A stretch of 9,067 bases of DNA from Clostridiales bacterium (GTDB lineage Bacteria; Bacillota; Clostridia; Clostridiales; Caloramatoraceae), in assembly GCA_026416355.1 (NCBI GenBank), contig JAOAFH010000083.1:1-9067 (forward strand). Direction: 5' to 3'. The position numbers were made by a program, and so were the translations under genes. Position 1 is the first letter of the stretch. Each line of letters begins with the position of its first letter. Below are positions 1-5,744 of the stretch, piece by piece. The notes beneath the pieces are model-generated. The model was given only the letters and a program-made list of their open reading frames with translations. It searched no databases and was not told the DNA's origin.

Positions 1-1
1 A

Positions 2-898
2 GAAAATCTTGAGGAAATTACATTTTTGATGGACATTAAAACAAAATCTGTAATTTATGCTAGTACATCAGCAGAAAGATTAACAGGAATCAGTGTTGAA
101 AAATTTTATTCTAACCATTACATTTGGACACAATGTATATTAGAAGAAGATAAAAGTAGAGTTATCAAAGGTTTGATGATGGAAAACCTCCTAAATCACT
201 TTAGTAGGTTTCCTTCATATGTTGATGACTTTAGGATAATAGATTGTGAAGGAAAATTAAAATGGGTTAGAATAAAATGTATGCCAATTAGAGATGAAAA
301 TAATATACCTCAAAGATTGGTAGGTATAATTCAAGATACAACAAATGAAAAACAAGATAAAATTGAAATAATGAGGGCTAAAAATAAAGCTGAAAAGCTT
401 GCTATGTTTGATTATTTAACTCGTACATATAATAGACGTGCATTTTTCTTAAGGGCAAGAGAGGAATATTCAAGGGCAAAAAGACAAAATAAACCAGTTG
501 CTGTGATTTTAACTGATTTAGATAAGTTTAAACAGGTTAACGATACATATGGACATGATGTTGGAGACTTGGTATTAAAGAATTTTTCAAGAATAATTAA
601 AAATTCAATTAGAAAATATGATGTTGTAGCACGTTTTGGTGGAGAAGAATTTGTAATACTTTTAAGTGGAGTTGATATGCAAAGTGCATACAAAAAGGCA
701 GAGCAATTAAGGCGCCAAATTGAAACAACAGCTGTTTATACTAAAAAATTAGATAATCATATTAGATATACTGCAAGCTTTGGTGTAGCTGCCATTAATG
801 AAGTAGGCAAATATTCATTAGAGGAATTAATATCAAAGGCTGATATGGCACTATATAAAGCAAAAAACAATGGTAGAAATAGGGTAGAGTTTGTATAA
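2..898 (+). CDS. PAS-GGDEF diguanylate cyclase (5'-truncated by window edge)
   Basis: This is the C-terminal part of a cyclase that makes the second messenger c-di-GMP from two GTP. The frame is open to the left edge, so the true start and any further N-terminal sensor lie outside the window. The TTG/ATG at 26-31 sits inside a PAS-like segment and should not be taken as the start. Residues below are numbered from base 26. Residues 1-110 are PAS/PAC-like, with the PAC signature around FRIIDCEGKLKWVRIKCMP (69-87). A short linker leads to a complete GGDEF domain (about 125-290): YNRRAFF near 135-141, the nucleotide/metal segment TDLDKFKQVNDTYGHD (163-178), the active-site loop GGEEF (205-209), and the usual closing KADMALYKAKNNGRNR. 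RKYD at 196-199 lies exactly five residues before GGEEF, which matches the RxxD inhibitory I-site, so product feedback is likely. No EAL or HD-GYP domain follows. The catalytic residues look intact. The signal sensed by the PAS domain is unknown. Confidence 0.93.
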   Translation, partial: ENLEEITFLMDIKTKSVIYASTSAERLTGISVEKFYSNHYIWTQCILEEDKSRVIKGLMMENLLNHFSRFPSYVDDFRIIDCEGKLKWVRIKCMPIRDENNIPQRLVGIIQDTTNEKQDKIEIMRAKNKAEKLAMFDYLTRTYNRRAFFLRAREEYSRAKRQNKPVAVILTDLDKFKQVNDTYGHDVGDLVLKNFSRIIKNSIRKYDVVARFGGEEFVILLSGVDMQSAYKKAEQLRRQIETTAVYTKKLDNHIRYTASFGVAAINEVGKYSLEELISKADMALYKAKNNGRNRVEFV

Positions 899-915
899 AA
901 AATTTAGATTGCAAG

Positions 916-953
916 ACCGTAATCACACTATTGGTTACGGTTGTTATTTTTTT
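916..953 (+). terminator. Intrinsic terminator after the GGDEF gene
   Basis: ACCGTAATC (916-924) pairs with GGTTACGGT (933-941) over nine base pairs, one of them G-U, around an 8-nt loop. A T-rich tract follows (942-953). It lies 18 nt after the stop codon and ends the cyclase transcript, which separates it from the next plus-strand genes. Confidence 0.8.
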
Positions 954-1005
954 ATACTGATATTGTAAAACTAATAAAATTTTATAATTAATTTATAAAT
1001 AAATA

Positions 1006-1033
1006 TTCATTTTTTGCAAAAATATGATAAAAT
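1006..1033 (+). promoter_or_regulatory. Candidate extended -10 promoter upstream of an isolated hairpin
   Basis: TAAAAT (1028-1033) is preceded by TGA, giving the TGn extended -10 form. A weak -35-like TTCATT (1006-1011) lies 16 bp upstream. Transcription would begin near 1040 and run almost at once into the hairpin at 1054-1099. The region is so AT-rich that chance matches are common, so this is only a candidate. Confidence 0.35.
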
Positions 1034-1039
1034 ATAAGT

Positions 1040-1099
1040 GACATAAACTTTCCCCCCCTATGCAGCCCCTTTAAATTATTTGCATAGGGGGTTTTTTTT
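1040..1099 (+). ncRNA. Candidate short C-rich RNA ending in a terminator hairpin
   Basis: No reading frame occupies this stretch, and the upstream cyclase already has its own terminator. A promoter-like site at 1006-1033 and a terminator at 1054-1099 would define a transcript of roughly 55-60 nt. Its 5' part carries a run of seven Cs (1052-1058). Its 16-nt loop contains CCCCTTTAAA (1066-1075), the exact reverse complement of TTTAAAGGGG (1179-1188), which covers the SD of the lipase gene. C-rich unpaired stretches that pair with G-rich SDs are a known property of several Firmicute small RNAs. The alternative is a leader or attenuator of the lipase operon, or simply a second terminator. I do not recognise it as a named RNA family. 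Confidence 0.35.
1054..1099 (+). terminator. Strong stem-loop with T-tract in the gap before the lipase gene
   Basis: CCCCCTATGCA (1054-1064) pairs perfectly with TGCATAGGGGG (1081-1091) over 11 bp around a 16-nt loop, followed by eight Ts (1092-1099). It has the form of an efficient intrinsic terminator. It could act as a second stop for read-through from the cyclase, as the 3' end of a short RNA, or as an attenuator if the lipase operon were transcribed from upstream of it. Confidence 0.65.
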
Positions 1100-1123
1100 A
1101 TTAAATAAAATTTCTGAAAAGTA

Positions 1124-1157
1124 TTGACAATTATACTGGTTGGGTTAATAATATAAT
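1124..1157 (+). promoter_or_regulatory. Probable promoter of the lipase-MFS operon
   Basis: A perfect -35 TTGACA lies at 1124-1129. The best -10 by sequence is TATAAT at 1152-1157, but this gives a 22-bp spacer. TAATAT at 1149-1154 gives 19 bp. Either spacing is longer than the usual 17, which could mean dependence on a regulator or a less obvious -10. The spacer includes ACTGGTTGGGTT, which resembles half of some TetR-family operators, but the matching half is not preserved. The first gene begins about 40 nt downstream. Confidence 0.5.
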
Positions 1158-1195
1158 TAGAAAGCCTTTTCTATTGTGTTTAAAGGGGGATTAAA

Positions 1196-1948
1196 ATGGA
1201 AAATTTGAGTATTGATTTAAGAAGGGAGTATCTGCTTGAGGGTAACAATGAAGGATGCCTCGTTATTCACGGTTTTACAGGAACACCGGCAGAGCTTAGG
1301 CTATTGGGAGAAAAAGTGCATGAGATGGGATATACTGTTTACGGTGTTAGATTAAAGGGACATGGAACTACAGTTGAAGAAATGGAGCAATGCACCTATA
1401 GGGATTGGATAGACTCAGTTGTAGATGGGTACAATCTATTAAAACAAAGATGTGAAAAAGTACATGTGATAGGGCATTCAATGGGTTCACTTTTAGCACT
1501 TTACATGGCAGAAAACTTTGAAGTAGAAAGTGTTGCAGCTCTAGCTCCACCACTTTTTAATAAAAATAAAGCTGCAAATTTTGCTTTTATAATTAAATAT
1601 TTTATGAAATATAGTGAATGGGAGCCAAGGGAAAGGCCAGAGGAGGAAATGAAATATCTTCTAGGATATAACAAGGTTCCAATAAAGTCTGTACATGAAT
1701 TTAATAAATTAAACTCATTGGTTAAAAAGAATTTGAATAAAATTGATAAGCCATTGCTAATTGTTTATTCAACCAATGATGAAACGGTAGATGCAAAGAG
1801 TGCAGACTATCTAAATAATAATGTAAAAAGTAAGGACAAAAAAGTGTGCAAATTACAAAAATCAGGGCACAATATAACAGTTGAATGCGAAAGAGAAGAT
1901 TGTTTTAAGGCAGTTTTAGAGTTTTTAGAGGGATTAAAAAAGAAATAG
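1196..1948 (+). CDS. Alpha/beta-hydrolase, carboxylesterase / monoacylglycerol lipase type
   Basis: This is a 250-residue soluble serine hydrolase that resembles the Est30-type carboxylesterases and bacterial monoacylglycerol lipases, enzymes that cut short- to medium-chain esters or monoacylglycerols in the cytoplasm. The oxyanion-hole motif HGFTG is at 25-29. The nucleophile elbow GHSMG is at 93-97, with Ser95 catalytic. The acid is probably Asp195 (STNDETV) and the base His225 (SGHNITVE), which completes the triad. A short cap region (about 118-180) lies between strands, as in this family. Length is typical and there is no signal peptide. The start is supported by AAAGGGGG (1182-1189) six bases before the ATG. 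The SD together with the preceding TT is complementary to the loop of the upstream hairpin. The gene is followed after 12 bases by an MFS transporter, so the two are almost certainly cotranscribed. The true substrate cannot be read from the sequence. Confidence 0.9.
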   Translation: MENLSIDLRREYLLEGNNEGCLVIHGFTGTPAELRLLGEKVHEMGYTVYGVRLKGHGTTVEEMEQCTYRDWIDSVVDGYNLLKQRCEKVHVIGHSMGSLLALYMAENFEVESVAALAPPLFNKNKAANFAFIIKYFMKYSEWEPRERPEEEMKYLLGYNKVPIKSVHEFNKLNSLVKKNLNKIDKPLLIVYSTNDETVDAKSADYLNNNVKSKDKKVCKLQKSGHNITVECEREDCFKAVLEFLEGLKKK

Positions 1949-1960
1949 GGGGACACAATC

Positions 1961-3151
1961 ATGAATAAAAAATATGTGCCTTATATAATAGGGCTACCAA
2001 ATTTAGGCGTTGGTCTTTTATGGGCAATGAATATGTCAGTAATTCCTTTATTTATAACTAAATTAAATGTTTCTAACTCAAAACAAGGGCTTTTAATTTC
2101 TATGGGGGCATTTACAGGAATTTTTGTTCAGTATTTAGCAGGTCTTTTAAGTGATAGAAGTAATCTTAAGATGGGAAAAAGAAAGCCTTTTATGATAATA
2201 GGTTCAATAATATCAGCATTGTTTTTAATGCTTCTTCCATTTGCAAATTCATATTTATCAGCATTTATGTTTGCATTTTTATTCTATTTCTTTTTAAATT
2301 TCTATCAAGGACCTTATTATTCTTTAATACCTGAGGCAGTAGATGAGAATCAAATAGGCCTTGCAAATGGTTTTTCGAGAGTTGTAAGCGTACTTGGAAG
2401 TGCACTAATATTTATGTTAGGACCAAAACTATGGGAAGTAAATAATAAATATCCATTTTTCCTAGGGGCAATTTTAGGACTTGTTACTGTTATAATAACT
2501 GTATTTTTAGTTAAAGAAGATACATCAAAATATGAAAAGCCTAAAAAAGTAACATTTGATTTTATAAAGTTTCCATCGGTTGTAAAACTATATTTGTCAG
2601 TGTTTATGGTTTATATGTCATTTGGATTTATAACTCCATTCTTTGTAAAGTATTGTACTACTAGCTTAAATATATCAAATGTAGATGCCAACAATGCACT
2701 TTTAATTTTAACCTTGATGGGAGCACTATTTGCAGTTCCAATAGGTAAGATGGCAGATAAAATAGAAAAAAGAAAGGTACTTTTACTTGGGGTAGTTTTA
2801 TTTGCTGTATCTTTAGGTGTTGGAGCATTTATTACATCAAAATTTGGATTATTTATAATGATGGCTATAATAGGAATAGGTTTCATTGCAATACAAATAA
2901 CAACATATTCAATACTTGCTGAAATAGTTCCACCAGAAAGATTAGGTGAGTTTATGGGAATGATGAATTTGTTTATTTCTCTTCCTCAATTTTTAGCAAA
3001 TAATATAATGGGAAAATTATTAGATGTATTTGGATATGGAGTTTACTTCCCAACAGCGTGTGGGGCTATGATAATAGCAGGACTTATAGTTATGACATCA
3101 AGATTTGAAAAATACACAGGTAAGATTAAAAATATTTCCTCCTCTTTATAA
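1961..3151 (+). CDS. Major facilitator superfamily (MFS) transporter
   Basis: This is a 396-residue integral membrane protein with about twelve hydrophobic segments, the usual MFS architecture. The cytoplasmic loop between helices 2 and 3 carries the family signature GLLSDRSNLKMGKRKPF (61-77). The KMGKRKPF ending recalls the SLC45/sucrose-transporter-like branch. The equivalent loop in the second half reads GKMADKIEKRKV (262-273), as expected from the internal duplication. PEAVDENQIGLANG (124-137) and PERLGEFMGMMN (325-336) are paired conserved loops in each half. Its SD, AGGGGG, overlaps the stop codon of the lipase gene, which points to translational coupling. The substrate is unknown. A sugar or drug is possible, and the adjoining esterase could process an imported ester or a compound destined for export. 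A bidirectional hairpin follows the stop codon. Confidence 0.88.
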   Translation: MNKKYVPYIIGLPNLGVGLLWAMNMSVIPLFITKLNVSNSKQGLLISMGAFTGIFVQYLAGLLSDRSNLKMGKRKPFMIIGSIISALFLMLLPFANSYLSAFMFAFLFYFFLNFYQGPYYSLIPEAVDENQIGLANGFSRVVSVLGSALIFMLGPKLWEVNNKYPFFLGAILGLVTVIITVFLVKEDTSKYEKPKKVTFDFIKFPSVVKLYLSVFMVYMSFGFITPFFVKYCTTSLNISNVDANNALLILTLMGALFAVPIGKMADKIEKRKVLLLGVVLFAVSLGVGAFITSKFGLFIMMAIIGIGFIAIQITTYSILAEIVPPERLGEFMGMMNLFISLPQFLANNIMGKLLDVFGYGVYFPTACGAMIIAGLIVMTSRFEKYTGKIKNISSSL

Positions 3152-3152
3152 A

Positions 3153-3199
3153 AACTAAAATAGATGGACTACTATAAAAGTGGTCCATCTATTTTAGTT
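3153..3199. terminator. Bidirectional terminator between convergent genes
   Basis: Bases 3153-3172 pair with 3180-3199 over 20 bp, with one G-T pair and a 7-nt loop. On the minus strand the stem is followed by a T-run (complement of 3150-3154), the better terminator orientation. On the plus strand the T-tract is delayed (ttctatgactttttt). The TAG stop of the small minus-strand gene (3189-3191) lies inside the stem, so the two convergent units share this element with almost no spare sequence. Confidence 0.85.
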
Positions 3200-3530
3200 C
3201 TATGACTTTTTTACCATTAACCCACTTTACATCAACTTTGTTGTTTTTAACTAGGTTATCTATTATACTATCAACCATTTTTTTAGAATCAATTACTTTT
3301 ACTTTTCGTCTGCTCCAAAATACGCCAGCTGTAACATTTGAAATTTGATTTTCTAATTCATTTAAAGTAGCAGATTTGTTTTTAGATAGATATTTTAATA
3401 TTATATCTCTACATTTTATAAAAAGAGTTTTTGTCAATTCCTTTGGAAGAAATGTTTCTTTAGCTTGTCCATAAATAAATAAAATCATGGTAATAATTGT
3501 AATTGCTAATACATAAATAACATACTTCAT
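3189..3530 (-). CDS. Small membrane-anchored protein with winged-helix-like C-terminus
   Basis: I do not recognise a family for this 113-residue protein. Residues 3-20 form one strongly hydrophobic helix (YVIYVLAITIITMILFIY), an N-terminal anchor or uncleaved signal. The remaining ~90 residues are soluble and lysine-rich. Their predicted order resembles a winged helix: helix 34-49 (ending DIILKYLSK), helix 54-65 (ATLNELENQISN), helix 81-98 (DSKKMVDSIIDNLVKNNK), then a beta hairpin VDVKWVNGKKVIEL (99-112). The start is well supported by AAGGAGG (complement of 3541-3547) ten bases upstream, the only canonical GGAGG-type SD in the window. The gene follows the OPT transporter on the same strand, with a 96-bp gap that contains a long hairpin and no clear promoter, so it may depend on read-through. 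The winged-helix assignment is inference from the helix pattern alone. Confidence 0.75.
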   Translation of the reverse strand: MKYVIYVLAITIITMILFIYGQAKETFLPKELTKTLFIKCRDIILKYLSKNKSATLNELENQISNVTAGVFWSRRKVKVIDSKKMVDSIIDNLVKNNKVDVKWVNGKKVIELK

Positions 3531-3569
3531 TTTATTAATTCCTCCTTAAAGATTGGAGTTTTGTACTAA

Positions 3570-3616
3570 AGCGCCATTTGGCAATTAAAGCATAATCTTT
3601 AATTGCCAATGGCGCT
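3570..3616 (-). repeat. Long inverted repeat between the OPT gene and the small membrane-protein gene
   Basis: Bases 3570-3590 and 3597-3616 are inverted copies that pair over 20 bp with a single-base bulge around a 6-nt loop (cataat). The outer end is GC-rich (AGCGCC / GGCGCT), unlike the surrounding sequence. It starts 10 bases after the OPT stop codon, so a terminator role is the first guess. However, on the minus strand only TTTAG follows the stem, not a real T-tract. It may instead be a partial attenuator, an RNA processing or 3'-stabilising hairpin, or a small mobile palindrome. Confidence 0.7.
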
Positions 3617-3626
3617 AAATTAATTA

Positions 3627-5558
3627 TTATACATTTTTATTGATGTTTACATTAGTATCAGTTTTTTCTTTTTTAAATACTATATAAGCAAGGCTAAGTG
3701 TTAAGATAATGAATATAACTAAAGCACCAAAGTTGCCAAAAGGTGAAGTTTCAAATCCAAAGTCAATTCCTTTATATGCAAAGAATGCAAGTATAACACC
3801 CATCAATCCTTCACCAGCTATTAAACCAGATGAATAAAGTATTCCCTTTTCAACCTTTTCTTTTCTTTCTTCTTCATTTTTAAACTTTTTATCAACTATA
3901 CCTCTAACAATACCTCCAACCATTATAGGTGTTGAAAGGTGTAGTGGTAGGTATAAACCTATTGCAACAGGAAGAGCAGGGATTTTAAATAACTCAAGTG
4001 TTAGTGAAACAAATACACCCATAAATACAAGATTCCAAGGAAGATTTCCATCCATTATACCTTCAATAACAAGCTTCATTAATGTTGCTTGTGGTGCACC
4101 TAATTCTTTTGAACCAAATGTATATGCATTGTTTAGCATTATTAAAACAGAGCCAATAACAACTGCAGCGGCTAAAACACCTATAAGTTCACCAACTTGT
4201 TGTTTCCATGGAGTAGCACCAACTAAATAACCAGTCTTTAAGTCTTGTGATGTATCCCCTGCAATTGCAGCAGCCGTACAAACAACAGCACCAATTACTA
4301 ATGCAGCAATCATACCATCTTTTCCGTTATAACCTGCTGCCTTTAATATAACAGTAGTGATAAGAAGTGTAGCTATTGTCATACCAGAAACTGGGTTTGA
4401 TGAACTACCAACAAGACCAACTATTCTAGATGAAACTGTTACAAAGAAGAAACCAAATATAGCAATCAATATAGCACCAAGTAATTTAACTGGAACTTGT
4501 GGTAAAATTGCCATTAAAATTACTAAAACTACTACACCAGCAATAACTAATTTTGGATTCAAATCAGCATCTATTCTTTGTATTGTACCAGAAGCCTTAT
4601 TTCCATACCCCTTCATAGCTTCCTTAAATGAATTAACTATTGTTGGTATTGCTTTAATTAAACTTATTATACCGCCTGTTGCAACGGCACCAGCACCTAT
4701 ATATCTTATATAGTTTTTCCAAATACCCCAAACTCCAAGTTCAACAATTGGTTTTGAAGCAGGGAATATTGCTTGTGGAATAAATTCGCCAAAGAATGTA
4801 ATAGCAGGGATTAAAACAAGCCAACCTAAAATTGCACCACCTAGCATATATGCAGAAATTTCAGGACCAACAATAAATCCTACACCAAGAAGAGCAGGAA
4901 GAACGTCCATGCCTACAACAGCACCCTTAAACTTAGGAAGTTCCCATTCAATTTCTGTTGGGAATAATCTAAATCCATCACCTGCTAGTTTATAAACTAA
5001 ACCTACTAAAGAGCCTACTAAAACGTGAATAGCACCTGTACCGCCTTCTTCTCCTGCAACTAATACTTCTGCACAAGCAACTCCTTCTGGATATGGCAAT
5101 TTACCATGTTCTTGAACAATTAAGTATCTTCTAATTGGAATCATGAAAAAAACACCCAGAGCACCACCAACAAAAGTTAAAATACCCATTGTAAGTATAC
5201 TAGGATTTTCTCCCCATAAAAATAATGCTGGGAGTGTAAATATTGCACCTGCTGCTAGTGATTCACCTGCTGAGGCAATAGTTTGAACCATGTTGTTTTC
5301 AAGAATAGATTTACGTCTTAAAAGAACTCTAACGATTGCCATTGACATAACACCTGCAGGAATAGATGCCGAAACTGTCATACCAACCCTAAGGCCAAGA
5401 TATGCGTTTGCAACACCAAATAAAATAGATAGAAGTACACCAAGAACGATAGATAATACCGTAAATTCAGGCATTTTCTTTTCTGATGGAACATAAGGAA
5501 CATATTTTTGTCCTTCCTTTAAACCATATGCTCCGTCAGGAAGCCCTTTTTTTGACAT
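3627..5558 (-). CDS. OPT-family oligopeptide transporter
   Basis: This is a 643-residue polytopic membrane protein of the bacterial branch of the oligopeptide transporter (OPT) superfamily, proton-coupled importers of small peptides or metal chelates. Conserved family segments appear in order: GVANAYLGLRVGMTVSASIP (48-67), ENNMVQTIASAGES (87-100), KLPYPEGVACAEVLVAG (153-169), GSSSNPVSGMTIATLL (384-399), AGDTSQDLKTGYLVGATPWK (433-452), GLYLPLHLSTPIMVGG (534-549) and SSGLIAGEGLMGV (576-588). Roughly 14-16 hydrophobic segments are present, with a charged cytoplasmic loop near 556-571 and an Asn/Lys-rich tail. Length is normal for the family and no break is seen. The start is supported by GGGAGGGG (complement of 5564-5571) five bases before the ATG. 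Upstream on the same strand is a secreted cyanophycinase, separated by a terminator, so the OPT gene probably has its own promoter in 5559-5680. Peptide import is the likely role. The specific substrate, possibly the dipeptide released by the neighbour, is inference. Confidence 0.93.
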   Translation of the reverse strand: MSKKGLPDGAYGLKEGQKYVPYVPSEKKMPEFTVLSIVLGVLLSILFGVANAYLGLRVGMTVSASIPAGVMSMAIVRVLLRRKSILENNMVQTIASAGESLAAGAIFTLPALFLWGENPSILTMGILTFVGGALGVFFMIPIRRYLIVQEHGKLPYPEGVACAEVLVAGEEGGTGAIHVLVGSLVGLVYKLAGDGFRLFPTEIEWELPKFKGAVVGMDVLPALLGVGFIVGPEISAYMLGGAILGWLVLIPAITFFGEFIPQAIFPASKPIVELGVWGIWKNYIRYIGAGAVATGGIISLIKAIPTIVNSFKEAMKGYGNKASGTIQRIDADLNPKLVIAGVVVLVILMAILPQVPVKLLGAILIAIFGFFFVTVSSRIVGLVGSSSNPVSGMTIATLLITTVILKAAGYNGKDGMIAALVIGAVVCTAAAIAGDTSQDLKTGYLVGATPWKQQVGELIGVLAAAVVIGSVLIMLNNAYTFGSKELGAPQATLMKLVIEGIMDGNLPWNLVFMGVFVSLTLELFKIPALPVAIGLYLPLHLSTPIMVGGIVRGIVDKKFKNEEERKEKVEKGILYSSGLIAGEGLMGVILAFFAYKGIDFGFETSPFGNFGALVIFIILTLSLAYIVFKKEKTDTNVNINKNV

Positions 5559-5612
5559 ACAAACCCCTCCCTTTATATGAAATTTTAATTTATATTTTAA
5601 TTTTATTTCTAC

Positions 5613-5627
5613 AATTTTAAAAAAATT
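5613..5627 (-). promoter_or_regulatory. CodY-box-like sequence upstream of the OPT gene
   Basis: On the minus strand this reads AATTTTTTTAAAATT, which matches the CodY consensus AATTTTCWGAAAATT at 13 of 15 positions. It lies about 55 bases before the OPT start codon. CodY commonly represses peptide uptake in Firmicutes when branched-chain amino acids are plentiful, so the location is sensible. The flanking DNA is almost all A and T, so a match of this quality can easily arise by chance. Confidence 0.25.
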
Positions 5628-5680
5628 CCTGCCTATATAACTATTAAATTATATTAATTGTATTTTAGGGAAAAATGTAG

Positions 5681-5724
5681 AAAAGTCTCCAGGTTAATAA
5701 AATATATTTAACTTGGAGACTTTT
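5681..5724. terminator. Terminator after the cyanophycinase gene
   Basis: AAAAGTCTCCAGGTTAA (5681-5697) pairs with TTAACTTGGAGACTTTT (5708-5724) over 17 bp with one G-T pair and a 10-nt loop. On the minus strand the stem ends in TTTT and is followed by CTACATTTTT, so it should stop transcription from the gene ending at 5745. The A/T symmetry of the arms means it could also work on the plus strand. It separates the cyanophycinase and OPT genes into two likely transcription units. Confidence 0.8.
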
Positions 5725-5744
5725 GAGATGTATTAAAATACAAA

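Noticed and set aside
26..31. TTG/ATG as the start of the GGDEF protein
   Set aside because: The same frame continues upstream to the window edge with PAS-like sequence (ENLEEITFL), and there is no SD before it.
412..693. Minus-strand open frame opposite the GGDEF domain
   Set aside because: It lies wholly within a well-supported domain, has low-complexity composition, and lacks a credible SD or family motif.
1052..1058. Seven-C run as a phase-variation tract
   Set aside because: It is in non-coding DNA, is short, and is explained by the 5' arm of the hairpin. No gene frame depends on it.
1040..1195. c-di-GMP riboswitch between the cyclase and the lipase
   Set aside because: The position next to a GGDEF gene was suggestive, but the conserved riboswitch core and its paired helices are not present; only one hairpin is found.
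4357..4713. Plus-strand open frame of 118 codons opposite the OPT gene
   Set aside because: The OPT frame has conserved motifs throughout. The opposite frame is a hydrophobic mirror with no recognisable domain.
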